NCBI RefSeq assembly: GCF_014203425.1
Contig: NZ_JACHJC010000001.1
Coordinates: 5,916,001 to 5,980,000 of the forward strand
Direction of reading: 5' to 3'
DNA from: Micromonospora echinospora
GTDB taxonomy: Bacteria > Actinomycetota > Actinomycetes > Mycobacteriales > Micromonosporaceae
Length of the DNA stretch: 64,000 bases
In this document: piece by piece, positions 17,916 to 27,143 of the stretch
How the letters are laid out: each line of letters opens with the position of its first letter
How positions within the stretch are numbered: the first letter of the stretch is position 1
The notes under the pieces: generated by a model
What the model was told of the DNA's origin: nothing
Database searches by the model: none
The model's input: only the letters and a program-made list of their open reading frames with translations
Program-made: the position numbers and the translations under genes

Positions 17916-18497
17916 TCAGCCGACCGGGGCTACCGGCCGGTCCGCGCCGCGCAGGGCGGCCAGGCCGGCGTCCCAGGGGAAGGCGTCCGCGCGCCGCTCC
18001 CCCATGCCGGGCGGATGCAGGCGTACGACGTGGTCGCCGAAGACCACCCGGACGCCCCACCCGGCCAGCCGGTCGAGGCTGGCCCGGAACGCCGGGTGCC
18101 CGGCCATCGCCTCGTTCGTGTACGGGACGGCAGCGATCGGCACCCCCATCCCCTGCGCCTCGACCAGCAGGCCGAGCGCGAGGGTGTCGGTGATGCCGAC
18201 CGCCCACTTGTTGATCGTGTTGACGGTGGCCGGGCACACCAGCATGGCGTCCGCCGGGGGCAGCACGTCCAGGTCACCCGGGTTCTTGTAGTGCGTACGG
18301 ACCGGGTGGCCGGTCTGCCGGGCCAGGGCCGCCCGGTCGACGAACTTCGCGCCGTCCGGCGTGGTGACCACGCAGACCGTCCACTCCTCCTGCTGGGCGA
18401 GGTCGACCAGCCGGCCGACGTGACGGGCCAGCGGCGAACCGCAGGCGATGACGTAGAGCACCCGCCGGTGCCCGCTCGCGGTCTCCGGACCGCTCAT
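17916..18497 (-). CDS. Flavoprotein of the PPC-decarboxylase-like family
   Basis: The 193-residue Rossmann-like flavoprotein begins RRVLYVIACGSPLARHVGRL, and the FMN-contacting part is MLVCPATVNTINKWAVGI, with the PATxNTxxK feature typical of the HFCD superfamily (CoaC, EpiD). It overlaps the end of the upstream XRE gene by 4 nt. The reaction is unknown. In actinomycetes the same XRE-flavoprotein pair is common, so a conserved functional link is likely. Confidence 0.82.
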   Translation of the reverse strand: MSGPETASGHRRVLYVIACGSPLARHVGRLVDLAQQEEWTVCVVTTPDGAKFVDRAALARQTGHPVRTHYKNPGDLDVLPPADAMLVCPATVNTINKWAVGITDTLALGLLVEAQGMGVPIAAVPYTNEAMAGHPAFRASLDRLAGWGVRVVFGDHVVRLHPPGMGERRADAFPWDAGLAALRGADRPVAPVG

Positions 18498-19723
18498 ACT
18501 CCGACTCCCATGTGCTCAGCCAACTCCGCGATCGGCGGAGGCGGCGCACCACGTGTGCGACGGAGAATCTCAGACATCAATTCGTGCGCTATCGGCCGGC
18601 ACCGGATCTCGGAGGGTGCGAGCCGGTCACCGCGCAGCAACATGTCCCCGGCGTTGGCGACGTCGCCGATCTGGGAGTAGCCCCGGGCCAGGTCGAGCAG
18701 GTGGTGCGCGCGGCGTTCCGGCAGCAGCGCGTTGAACGCGGGCTCGGACAGCCGCAGGTGCGTCTCCACCGCCCGGCCGCCGTCGCCCAGTTCGACGGCG
18801 GCGGCGGCCCGGTGCAGCTCCAGGTTGGTCGGCCCGAAGGAGGTCCAGTAGTAGTTGTGGTCGCCGCCGAGCATCGTCGCGGCCTCGGCCGCGCCGGCGA
18901 GCAGGTCGTCCACTGTCGCCGAGTCGCCGATCCGGGCGGCGGCCATCGCGCCCTGCAGCAGCAGCATGCCGTAGACGGAGAGACGTTCCGGTCGGACGTC
19001 GTTGTCGCCGCCGGGCGCGAGCCGGCCGGCGATGCGCACGTTGAGCTCCAGCGCGGGGCGGGGGCGGCCCATCGCGACCAGCGCGTTGCAGACCCTCGTG
19101 GTGGCGATCCCGGCCAGCAGCGGGTCGTCGGCGCGTTGGGCCACCGCCATCGACCGGTCGGCGGCCAGCCAGGCGAGGTCGCACTCGCCGAGCTTGCGCA
19201 GCACCGAGGAGGCGATCTGGTAGACCTGCCCGAGCAGGTGGGCGGCCTCGCGTACCTGGTCGCCGGTGGCGTACCCGGCGTCCGCCGCCTGGGCGTCGCG
19301 CAGCAGCTTGGGCAGCGCGCGGGTGAGCATGCCGTACCGGCCGTACTGGTAGGTCAGCCAGGCGTGGTTCACGGCCTTGCGCATGTCGGCCAGCGGCGGG
19401 GGGCAGGGCGCCGCGTCGAAGTAGGCGCTCATCGAGTCGTACCGCTCCAGGGCGGTGCGGATTTCCTCCACCTCGACCTGGTCGATGCAGTTGAGCGCGT
19501 CGGCACGCCGCTCCGGGTCCTTGCCGTGCAGCAGCTGCACGTCGATCTGGAGGATGTCGGCGATCTCGTAGAGGACGGAGAATTTGTCCAGCCGGCGGAC
19601 GCCACGCTCCACCTTGTCCACCCAGCTCTTGGACTTGCCGAGCCGGTCGGCGAAGACCTGCTGGGACATCTTGCGCCGGCTCCGCCAGTACGCCACCCGC
19701 CGGCCTATGGGCAGTTCGTCCAT
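18494..19723 (-). CDS. XRE-family regulator with TPR-like helical domain
   Basis: The N-terminal helix-turn-helix (RVAYWRSRRKMSQQVFADRL, GKSKSWVDKVERG) is followed by about 330 residues of alpha-helical repeats resembling the TPR sensory domain of peptide-sensing regulators. ATG 19723 is chosen over the listed upstream start because GGGAGCAGG lies just before it and the helix-turn-helix begins a few residues later, giving 409 residues. It is divergent from the primase-like gene and coupled to the flavoprotein gene. Confidence 0.82.
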   Translation of the reverse strand: MDELPIGRRVAYWRSRRKMSQQVFADRLGKSKSWVDKVERGVRRLDKFSVLYEIADILQIDVQLLHGKDPERRADALNCIDQVEVEEIRTALERYDSMSAYFDAAPCPPPLADMRKAVNHAWLTYQYGRYGMLTRALPKLLRDAQAADAGYATGDQVREAAHLLGQVYQIASSVLRKLGECDLAWLAADRSMAVAQRADDPLLAGIATTRVCNALVAMGRPRPALELNVRIAGRLAPGGDNDVRPERLSVYGMLLLQGAMAAARIGDSATVDDLLAGAAEAATMLGGDHNYYWTSFGPTNLELHRAAAAVELGDGGRAVETHLRLSEPAFNALLPERRAHHLLDLARGYSQIGDVANAGDMLLRGDRLAPSEIRCRPIAHELMSEILRRTRGAPPPPIAELAEHMGVGV

Positions 19724-19930
19724 CCCTGCTCCCTCCCCCTCACGGCGCCGGCCGCTCCTCCCACGTCTCCCAGGCTTGCCTGGTCGCACAGGTTGTGCGT
19801 CCACCGACCAGCCAGTTCTCGTAGTTTTCGTGCAAGTTGCACCGACCGTTAGTCACCACAACGAGTGTGGGTTACGGCAGTGACGGCTTTCTACGTGTGG
19901 CATGTGGACGGTTTGGCGGGACGAGAGGGG

Positions 19931-20611
19931 ATGTCAGACATGTGGAGGAATGTCCGACCGCGCGTCGCTCACCTGTCCCCGCTGGAACGGGTCCGGCTGC
20001 GCCGCGTCGCGGTACGGTACGCGCTGCACGGCTGGCCGGTCACCCCTGGCGCCTGCCTGGCCAACAGCCGCTTCGTCTGCGGCCGGGCCGGCTGCCCCAC
20101 AGTGGGCTGCCACCCCGCGCTTGAGGACTGGGAGCACGCCGCCAGCACCGACGCGGCCCGGGTGGCCACCTGGTGGCGCAGCCGCCCGCACGGCGTCCTG
20201 CTCCCCACCGGGCACGCGTTCGACGTGCTCGAGGTCGCCGCCCACCTGGGCCGGCAGGTGCTCGACGCGGTCGCCACCCATCCCGCCGGGTTCGGCGTAC
20301 GCGGACCGGCGCTGGTCACCCCGACCGGCCGCTGGATGTTCCTGGTCCGCCCCGGCGACCCGCTGCGCCCGGAGCTGGAGCACTGCTTCCACGTGGTACG
20401 CCACGGACCCGGCTCGTGGATCCCCGCTCCGCCGACCCGGCTGCCGGAGGGGACGGTGCGCTGGGCGGTCGCCCCGGAGCAGGCCCGCTGGCAGCTGCCC
20501 GACTCCTACCTGGTGCAGAACGCGCTGATCGCCGCGTTACGCGCGGCCGGCGTGACACTCGGCGCGGACCTGTTCCCCGGCCACCTCCCGCTCCCCCGGC
20601 GGGGCCACTGA
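19931..20611 (+). CDS. Bifunctional primase/polymerase N-domain-like protein (probably inactive)
   Basis: The pattern RYALHGWPVTPGACLANSR, then CGRAGCPTVGCHPALEDWEH and ATWWRSRPHGVLLPTGHAFD follows the start of prim-pol (AEP) domains found in replication initiators. The usual DxD of the polymerase site appears only as FDVLEV, and the protein stops after about 226 residues without a helicase part, so catalysis is doubtful. GAGAGGGG precedes the ATG at 19931. It is divergent from an XRE regulator, a pairing recurrent in this family (from memory). Confidence 0.65.
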   Translation: MSDMWRNVRPRVAHLSPLERVRLRRVAVRYALHGWPVTPGACLANSRFVCGRAGCPTVGCHPALEDWEHAASTDAARVATWWRSRPHGVLLPTGHAFDVLEVAAHLGRQVLDAVATHPAGFGVRGPALVTPTGRWMFLVRPGDPLRPELEHCFHVVRHGPGSWIPAPPTRLPEGTVRWAVAPEQARWQLPDSYLVQNALIAALRAAGVTLGADLFPGHLPLPRRGH

Positions 20612-20892
20612 CCTCCCCGTCCGCCCCGGACGGGTGCCTGACAGCGACCTCCCCGGCACCGCACTCGTTGTTCCTGCCGAGGGCGCATGCGCGCCAGAGC
20701 GGGGGTTTTGACCATGTCCAGGGACGACGCTGCCCGCCACACCGGCGGTACCGAGCCGGCGCGGCCCCGCCGCCGTCTGCACCCGTGGGCCTTCACCCGT
20801 CCTCTGGGCGTCCGCCCCGGCCACCCCCGCCCCACCGGCTCCCGTCCCGCCATCCTCCACCGCCCTCTCCGCTGACCCACCCACCCCGGTGA
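20612..20892. other. Intergenic stretch after the primase-like gene
   Basis: About 280 bases separate convergent genes. A 53-62 codon frame starting at 20687 or 20714 is Arg/Pro-rich without domain or ribosome-binding site and is not called. A GC-rich hairpin with GCGCATGCGC (20687-20696 region) is present. Confidence 0.3.
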
Positions 20893-21672
20893 TCAGGTGG
20901 GGACGGCAGGAAGGGTGGGGAGGGTGCGGGAGTGGTGTTGGTGGGTGTCCTCGGTGACCACGGCGTGCTGCCAGGGGGACGGTAGGCCGTCCAGCCAGAT
21001 GAGGCCGGGTCCGCCCATGGCCACCGCAGCTGTCGCGTACGCGTCGGCGACGCCCAGGTCCGGGCCCACCACAGTCACCGAGCGCAAGCCCTTCGCCGGG
21101 GCGCCCCGGCGCGGGTCCACCACGTGGTGCCCGCGCTCGTACACGCCGGAGGTGGCGACCGCCAGGTCGGTGCCGGTCAGCACCAGACAGGTCGCCGCCG
21201 GGTCCCAGGGATGCCGCACCCCGATCCGCCACCGTTCCCCGGCCGCGTCGTGGCCGCGTACGCGCACGTCGCCGCCCGCGTTCACGCAGTGGTTCGGTGC
21301 GCCGGCGGCCACCAGCCGGTCCGAGGCGACCTGCGCCGCCCAGCCCTTGACGTAGCCGGACGGGTCGAGCCGCCCGGTCGCGTACACGTCGAAGTAGCCG
21401 TCGGTGGCGGTCCACAGGTCGGCGCAGGCCGCCAGCACGGCGCGCAGGTCGGCGGAGGCGTCGGCGGGCCGCAGCTCGCCCCGGTCCACCCGGCACACCT
21501 CGCTGTCGTCCCGGTACGTGCTGAACCGCGCGTCGACCTCACGCAGCCAGCCGAACGTGTCCTCGGCCAGCTCGTGCAGGGTCCCCTGGGGCAGGTCGTC
21601 GGCCAGGTCGAGGCTGATCGCCGTACCCATGACGTGTGCGACGCGGCGCAGGCCAGGACGAACCGTGGTCAC
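20893..21672 (-). CDS. apbE: FAD:protein FMN transferase
   Basis: ApbE covalently attaches FMN from FAD to a Thr/Ser of target proteins outside the cytoplasm. The 259-residue protein shows VAHVMGTAISLDLAD, DARFSTYRDDSEV, DPSGYVKGWAAQVASDRLV, NAGGDVRVRG and the metal-site AVATSGVYERGHHVVDPR with DAYATAAVAMG. No lipobox is visible, so it may act from the cytosolic side or be exported by a non-classical route. Its GTG start overlaps the FMN-binding gene's stop, and that gene encodes a clear substrate. Confidence 0.92.
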   Translation of the reverse strand: MTTVRPGLRRVAHVMGTAISLDLADDLPQGTLHELAEDTFGWLREVDARFSTYRDDSEVCRVDRGELRPADASADLRAVLAACADLWTATDGYFDVYATGRLDPSGYVKGWAAQVASDRLVAAGAPNHCVNAGGDVRVRGHDAAGERWRIGVRHPWDPAATCLVLTGTDLAVATSGVYERGHHVVDPRRGAPAKGLRSVTVVGPDLGVADAYATAAVAMGGPGLIWLDGLPSPWQHAVVTEDTHQHHSRTLPTLPAVPT

Positions 21673-22265
21673 GCCTTGTCCAGCGCGGCCTGCAACGACT
21701 GCTTGTACGCGGTGCTGGTGTAGGTGGCCCCGGAGACGGTGCTCAGGCTGGCGCTCTGCCGGGCCACCACCTCACCCGAGGTGCCGCTGTAGCGGGCCTG
21801 CACGTCGTCGCTGCGCTGCCCGGACTGCCCACCCAGCGGCAGCCCGATCGCCGTGGCGTCGACGATCCGGCTGCCGCTGAGCGTGATCCGGACGCGGAGC
21901 GAGCCGTACTCGTAGGTGACCGACGGCCCGGTCACCGTGCGGGTGGTGACCTTGGGCGCGCTGGTGGTGGTCCGGGGCGCGGCGGGCGTGGTGCGCGTAC
22001 GGGTGCCGCCCTGGCTGGCCGGGCTGCGGTCGGCGGACGGCTTCGGGGTGGGCTTCGCCGAGGCGCGCGACGACGGCGTGGCGCTGCCGGACGCCGCGGC
22101 GGTGGGCGACGGCGGCTCGGGCGCCGCCGAGCCGCCCGGGGTGACCGGCGCCAGCGCGACGGGCACGTCCGGCACGGTCTGCCCGCTGCCCGGCGCGCCC
22201 TTGAGCACCACGAGTGCGGTGGTGCCGGCGGCCAGTCCGGTGATCGCGAGGAGCGCGCGACGCAT
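21669..22265 (-). CDS. Secreted or anchored FMN-binding domain protein, ApbE substrate
   Basis: The 198-residue protein starts with a signal/anchor (RRALLAITGLAAGTTALVVL), then a Pro/Ser/Thr-rich linker of about 75 residues, then an FMN_bind domain (TYEYGSLRVRITLSGSRIVD). The flavinylation motif is STVSGATYTST near the C-terminus, where the Thr of SGAT would carry FMN. The ATG at 22265 has AGGAAGG upstream. It lies between the flavocytochrome and apbE genes, so it is probably the electron acceptor at the outer face of the membrane. Confidence 0.88.
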   Translation of the reverse strand: MRRALLAITGLAAGTTALVVLKGAPGSGQTVPDVPVALAPVTPGGSAAPEPPSPTAAASGSATPSSRASAKPTPKPSADRSPASQGGTRTRTTPAAPRTTTSAPKVTTRTVTGPSVTYEYGSLRVRITLSGSRIVDATAIGLPLGGQSGQRSDDVQARYSGTSGEVVARQSASLSTVSGATYTSTAYKQSLQAALDKA

Positions 22266-22276
22266 GGGGTGCCTTC

Positions 22277-23692
22277 CTACAGCTCGAACGCGGTCAGGTG
22301 GATCTGCCGGCGGGGCACGCCGGCCGCCCGCAGCGCGGCGACCGCCTCGTCGACCAGGCCGCCGGGGCCGCACAGGTAGACGTCGCGCCGGGTCAGGTCG
22401 GGCACCAGGCGGCGCAACCCTTCCGGGTTCATCACCTGGCGGGGGCCGGGGTCGTCGCGGCTGCCGACGACGTACCAGACGGAGGTCTGCCGGGCCTGCG
22501 CGAGCCAGTCCAGCTCCTGGTGCAGCAGCACGTCGGCCGGGGTACGGGCGCGGTAGATCAGGGCCGCGCCGGGCGGCAACTCCTCCAGCATGGCCCGCAG
22601 CGGGGCGATGCCGCTGCCACCGGCGATGAGCAGGGCCCGTTCCCGGGTACGGTGCGCGGCGGTGAACGTGCCGGAGGGGCCCTGCGCCCAGACCCGGGTG
22701 CCGGGCGTCAGATCGCGCAGCTCGGCGGTGTACCCGCCGACGACCTTCACCGTGATCCGCAGCCACCTGTCGTTCGCGGCGGCGGAGACGGAGAACGGGT
22801 GCGACTGCCACCAGCAACCGGGGTTGAGGAAGCGCCAGCGGAAGAACTGGCCGCCGAGCAGGTCGATCTGGTTGAGCCGCTGCCCGGTCAGGTAGACCGA
22901 CACGGTGTCCGGGCTCTCCGCCACCACGTCGGCCACGCGCAGCCGGTGCCGCAGGTTGAACGCCAGCGGCGCGAGCACCCGGCCCCACACCAGCGCGGCC
23001 ACCACCAGCACGTACCCGGCGATCCAGCCGGTACGCACCAGGCCCGGCTCGTGCAGCTGCGCGCCGTTGCTGAACTGGTGCGCGTACCCGAGCAGCAGCG
23101 TCAGGTAGCCGGCCGCGTGCAGCACGTGCCACAGCTCGTACGGCAGGCGACGGCGCACGGCGCGTACCGCGGTGACCGCGACGGTGACCAGGACGCCGGC
23201 CGCGGCGAACGCGGTGATCATGTCCTCGTAGTCGGTCAGCAGCACGCCGACCTCGCCGAACACCGAGTTCTGCTCCTGGCGGGAGTAGCCGACCACCAGC
23301 AGCGACATGTGCGTGAGCACCGTCACCAGCAGCGTCGCGCCGAGATCCCGGTGCAGCCGGGAGATCCGCTCGCCGCCGAGCGCGCGTTCCAGCACGCCGA
23401 GCCGGCTCATCATCAGAACCTGGACCAGCAGCAGGTAGCCGGCGATCAGGCCGGTGATCCGGCCGCCCGCGGTGAGCAGGTCGGCGGTGTCGGCGAGCGA
23501 CCCGGCCGGGGTGTCCAGCCACCACGGCAGGACCGCGGCGACCAGACCCAGCCAGAAGAGCGCGGCGAGCGCGCGCCGGCCGCCGGGTCCGCGGCGCGGA
23601 CGAGCCGGGGGTACGGGAGCAGCCGGACGGCCGCCGTACGGGGCGGAGTGCCCGGTACGACGGCCGGCGGCGCGGGTTTCCTGGTACGTCAC
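22277..23692 (-). CDS. Ferric-reductase-like transmembrane flavocytochrome with FNR module
   Basis: After a basic Pro-rich start, six or so transmembrane helices form a ferric reductase-type heme domain; candidate heme His residues lie in RISRLHRDLG, VTVLTHMSLLV, LWHVLHAAG and LLGYAHQFS. A C-terminal FAD/NAD(P)H reductase module has QSHPFSVSAA (FAD), GGSGIAPLRAMLEELP (nucleotide) and VYLCGPGGLVDE. The GTG start at 23692 overlaps the DUF1501 stop (GTGA). It would carry electrons from NAD(P)H through heme to the flavinylated partner; direction is inferred. Confidence 0.85.
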   Translation of the reverse strand: MTYQETRAAGRRTGHSAPYGGRPAAPVPPARPRRGPGGRRALAALFWLGLVAAVLPWWLDTPAGSLADTADLLTAGGRITGLIAGYLLLVQVLMMSRLGVLERALGGERISRLHRDLGATLLVTVLTHMSLLVVGYSRQEQNSVFGEVGVLLTDYEDMITAFAAAGVLVTVAVTAVRAVRRRLPYELWHVLHAAGYLTLLLGYAHQFSNGAQLHEPGLVRTGWIAGYVLVVAALVWGRVLAPLAFNLRHRLRVADVVAESPDTVSVYLTGQRLNQIDLLGGQFFRWRFLNPGCWWQSHPFSVSAAANDRWLRITVKVVGGYTAELRDLTPGTRVWAQGPSGTFTAAHRTRERALLIAGGSGIAPLRAMLEELPPGAALIYRARTPADVLLHQELDWLAQARQTSVWYVVGSRDDPGPRQVMNPEGLRRLVPDLTRRDVYLCGPGGLVDEAVAALRAAGVPRRQIHLTAFEL

Positions 23693-25080
23693 GCGTAGAT
23701 CTTGACCGGGGTGAACTTCTGCCGGGGGAAGACCTTGTCCACTTCGGCGTTGGTCAGGCCGAAGCGGCCCTGCGCGACGGATCCGTAGACGTTGAACATG
23801 TTGTTGTACTCCGGCACGTCGCCGCTGTCCAACTTGTCCAGCCCGTTCCAGGTGCCGAGCAGCGAGCTGGTCAGCTTGCGGCCGGACAGCACGGTGACGA
23901 CGCCGCCGTGGCCGTGGTCGGTGCCGCCGCTGTTCGAGGCGACCCGCCGGCCGAACTCGCTGGACACCATGATCGTCACGTCCGCCGCCTGGTCGCCCAG
24001 GTCGGTGAAGAACGCGGCCATCGCCTTGGCCAGCTCGTTGAGCCGCCGCCAGAGCTGGCCGCCCTCGCGGGTGCCCTGGTTCTCGTGGGTGTCGTAGCCG
24101 CCCATGCCGACGGTGGCCACACGCACGTTCGCGCCGCCCTTGATGAGCTGGGCGAGCTGCTTGAACGCGTTGCCGACGCCCTGGTACTGGACGCCCTCCG
24201 CGGCGGCGTACGGCTTCGCGGCGAGCTTCTGCGCGGTGGCCAGCGCGCCCATGCCCTCCTGCACCGCCTCCTCGACCGGGTGGTTGATGCCGGTGAACAG
24301 GCCGCGGATCGCCTTCTCGGTGGCCGCGCGGTACTTGTCGGCACCGTTGAGCCGCAGGTCGCCGACGCTGTTGAGGGAGATCGCGCCGTTCACGCCGACG
24401 AGCGAGCGGGGCAGCGTGCTGCCGATGCCGACGCTGCGGAACGCGGTGCCCTTGCCGAGCGCGTCGACCAGGCTGTCCAGCCAGCCCCGGCCGCCGGTCT
24501 CGCCGGGCAGGCCGCCCAGGTTGCAGGCGTCGGCGGCCTGGAAGTGGCTGCGGGACAGCCGCGGGTCGGACACGGCCGGCACGAAGCCGAGCTGACCGGC
24601 CTTGAGCCACTTGTCCAGCGGCGCGAACGCGCTGGTCAGCTTGAACCCGCGGGCCAGCGCCAGCGAGTCCTCGGCGAGCAGCAGGTCGGGGCGGGCCTTG
24701 GCGAGCACCGGGTCGCTCGCCGGGGCGACCAGGCTCAGCCCGTCCAGCCCGCCGTAGAGGAAGACGTGGATCAGCGTGCCGGTCTTCGTCGCCGCGAACG
24801 ACGCCGACGTGGTGACGAACTGGGCGGTGGCCAGCGCGGTCGCGGTGGCCGCGGCGCCCGCGACGAAGGTACGCCGGGTGACGCCCCGGCCGTCCTGCTG
24901 GGCCTCCTCGATCTCCTCCAGCCGGCGGTACCGGTCGGCCTCGGCCGCGTTCTCGGCCGCGACGATGTCCGCCTCCGCGCGCAGCAGCGCCTCGGCCGGG
25001 TTGTCGGCCAGCCGCCGCAGGTCGGGGCATTCGGGGTGCAGGGGGTACGGGTTCACGGTCATCTCCATCGAATGCCTCAC
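23689..25080 (-). CDS. DUF1501 Tat-exported protein
   Basis: The 463-residue protein carries a twin-arginine signal (TRRTFVAGAAATATALATAQ) at about residues 68-88, after an unusually long acidic N-terminal region. The DUF1501 core has LIHVFLYGGLDGLSLVAP, GMGGYDTHENQG and NSGGTDHGHGGV, similar to alkaline-phosphatase-superfamily folds. It is coupled to the DUF1800 gene through a GTGA overlap at 25080. DUF1501 and DUF1800 nearly always co-occur; their substrate is unknown. Confidence 0.88.
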   Translation of the reverse strand: MRHSMEMTVNPYPLHPECPDLRRLADNPAEALLRAEADIVAAENAAEADRYRRLEEIEEAQQDGRGVTRRTFVAGAAATATALATAQFVTTSASFAATKTGTLIHVFLYGGLDGLSLVAPASDPVLAKARPDLLLAEDSLALARGFKLTSAFAPLDKWLKAGQLGFVPAVSDPRLSRSHFQAADACNLGGLPGETGGRGWLDSLVDALGKGTAFRSVGIGSTLPRSLVGVNGAISLNSVGDLRLNGADKYRAATEKAIRGLFTGINHPVEEAVQEGMGALATAQKLAAKPYAAAEGVQYQGVGNAFKQLAQLIKGGANVRVATVGMGGYDTHENQGTREGGQLWRRLNELAKAMAAFFTDLGDQAADVTIMVSSEFGRRVASNSGGTDHGHGGVVTVLSGRKLTSSLLGTWNGLDKLDSGDVPEYNNMFNVYGSVAQGRFGLTNAEVDKVFPRQKFTPVKIYA

Positions 25081-27143
25081 CGGAGGTGGTGCTGGGGGGA
25101 CGCGAGGATCGTCCGCGCGACCGCGGCGATGGCCCCGTTGAAGGTGGCGTCGACCTTGGCGCTCTCGGCGACCCCGGCCACGGCGAGCACGAGCTTCTTC
25201 TCCTTGGCGCTGAGCTTCTGGTGCACCAGCCGCTGGGCCAGCGCGTCCACGTACGCCCCGGCGGTGGCCGGCGGCTTCGCCACCAGCTTCTCCGGCTTGA
25301 CGAAGGTGAACTGCTTGCGGTAGCCGGCGATCAGGTCACCCGCCTCGTTCCAGCCGTCGATCATCGTGCCGGCCGAGGTCCAGGCCAGGTAGACGTCGGC
25401 GTAGCCGTCCGGGGTGGGCTTGCCCATCGGGTACTGGCCGAGTTCCCGCATCTTGTCCTGGATCTGCCGCAGGCCCTGCGCGAACGGGGTCCGCCGCTGG
25501 TCGCCGGAGTAGCCGGGGGCCGCTTCCGGCGAGACGCCGAGCGCCCGGTACGTGGCGACCAGGTACTCCATCGGGCGGCGTACCTTCTGGCCGACCGCGG
25601 CCCAGAACTCCGAGGAGCTGAACAGCGTCGCCAGCACCGGGCGGATCTGCCCCTTGTTCGTGGTGTACGCCTTGGCGAGCCGGTCCACCACGGACTTCGG
25701 CGGAGTGTCGGAGACGAACCGGGTGGCGAGGTTCTGCGCCACGTACCGGGCGGTCGACGGGTGCATCGCGATGTAGCGGATGTACGAGTCGATGACCTTG
25801 TCGGCGGCCACCGGATCGTCGGAGTTGTTGGCGTGGCTGAACCCGAGGATCTTCACCTTGCCGAGGTAGTGCCGCTCGGCGAAGAACTTGTACTTGCCGT
25901 CGGCGACGCCGCGTCCGGTCTGGAGCAGCGCGGCCTGGCGTACGTCCTTCTCGGTGTAGCCGCCGTCGACACCGACGGAGTACAGCTCCAGGTTCTCCCG
26001 GGCCAGGTTCTCGTTGACCGCGTCCTTGCGCGAGTCGACCTGGTTCAGGTAGAGCAGCAGCGCCGGGTGCTTGTTCGCGGCGACGAGCATGTCCGGGTAG
26101 CTGCCGAGCGCGTGCTTGCGGATGACGTCCCGGTCGAACGCGTTGCGGTAGTTCTCCCCGCCGTCGAAGTCGGCCGCGACGTGCAGGAAGTCGTTCCAGA
26201 AGTCGACCATCACCTCGAACAGCTGGCGGTCCGACCAGACCTGCCGGGCGATGGTGGCGTCCACCGTCTCCCGGGCCGGGGCGACGCCCTTCTCGTTGAG
26301 CTGCTCGCGCTGGTCGCGAAGCTGGGTCGGGCTGAGCTTGAGCGAGGTCAGCTCGGCCAGCTTCAGCTCCGCCTTCGTCGGGGCGATCTTCTCCGGTTCG
26401 AGCTGCAGGCGCAGCCAGTCGTCGATGCCGAGCCGCTTGATGTCGGCGAGCACCTTCGGGGTGGCGCCGAACGTGGTGCGGGTGGCGAGGTGCCGGATCG
26501 CGTCCTTGGCGAGCACCGTCTTCACAGTCACCTTGGTCGCCTCGGCGGCGGCGGCCGGGCTGCCGTAGAGCCGGCCGCCGGAGGGCGCGTTGCGCTTGAG
26601 CGCCTCGCCCGCCCGGGAGCCCATGTAGCTCTCGTTCTGCTCGGTGTAGGTGCGTACCGTGCTGGGCTGCTGGCCGCTGGGCCGCGCGGCGTTGCCGTCG
26701 GTGGTCACCGTGCCGGTGGCGTCACCGGCCGGGGCGTCACCGGTGAACAGTCCGCGTACCTGCGGGGACAGCGCGAAGGCCGCGCCACCGGCGACCACCG
26801 CGGCGCCGCCGAGGGTGGCCAGCGCCCGGCGGCGGCCCCGGTTCGGGGGCTCGTCGCGGTCGTCGTCCAGGGTGGGCAGTCCCGGGCCGGGCGGCGGGCC
26901 GTACCCGCCGGCGGGCTGGGCGTAGCCGCCCTGCTGGGGGAAGCCGCCCTGCGGAGGGTAGCCAGCGGCGGCGGGGGCGAAGCCGTCCGGCCCGACCCAC
27001 TGCGGGCCCGACGCCGGGGCGGGGTGCCCGCCGGCGTACGGCGCGGCGTGCGGGTCGCGGTACCCGTCCGGATGGGGGTGCTGGTATCCGTCCCAGCCGC
27101 GGTCGTCCCGGGGTCGACGCGGTGGCACGTTCAGGTCGGCCAT
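25077..27143 (-). CDS. DUF1800 membrane-anchored protein, first gene of flavin operon
   Basis: The 688-residue protein begins with about 100 residues rich in Gly, Pro, Tyr and Gln (PPQGGFPQQGGYAQP) on the cytosolic side. One anchor helix follows after RRR (ALATLGGAAVVAGGAAFAL), and then the DUF1800 domain (HLATRTTFGATPKVLADIKR, VMVDFWNDFLHV, FSHANNSDDP). It is exported ahead of its DUF1501 partner. The operon order is DUF1800, DUF1501, flavocytochrome, FMN-binding protein, apbE, with no gaps over 12 nt. Confidence 0.88.
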   Translation of the reverse strand: MADLNVPPRRPRDDRGWDGYQHPHPDGYRDPHAAPYAGGHPAPASGPQWVGPDGFAPAAAGYPPQGGFPQQGGYAQPAGGYGPPPGPGLPTLDDDRDEPPNRGRRRALATLGGAAVVAGGAAFALSPQVRGLFTGDAPAGDATGTVTTDGNAARPSGQQPSTVRTYTEQNESYMGSRAGEALKRNAPSGGRLYGSPAAAAEATKVTVKTVLAKDAIRHLATRTTFGATPKVLADIKRLGIDDWLRLQLEPEKIAPTKAELKLAELTSLKLSPTQLRDQREQLNEKGVAPARETVDATIARQVWSDRQLFEVMVDFWNDFLHVAADFDGGENYRNAFDRDVIRKHALGSYPDMLVAANKHPALLLYLNQVDSRKDAVNENLARENLELYSVGVDGGYTEKDVRQAALLQTGRGVADGKYKFFAERHYLGKVKILGFSHANNSDDPVAADKVIDSYIRYIAMHPSTARYVAQNLATRFVSDTPPKSVVDRLAKAYTTNKGQIRPVLATLFSSSEFWAAVGQKVRRPMEYLVATYRALGVSPEAAPGYSGDQRRTPFAQGLRQIQDKMRELGQYPMGKPTPDGYADVYLAWTSAGTMIDGWNEAGDLIAGYRKQFTFVKPEKLVAKPPATAGAYVDALAQRLVHQKLSAKEKKLVLAVAGVAESAKVDATFNGAIAAVARTILASPQHHLR

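Noticed and set aside
19931-20611. Active replication primase or mobile-element replicase
   Set aside because: The length is short, the catalytic DxD is not kept and no helicase or origin is nearby.
22277-25030. 917-codon minus-strand frame spanning two genes
   Set aside because: Its first half is out of frame with the DUF1501 protein; only the part from 23692 is the flavocytochrome.
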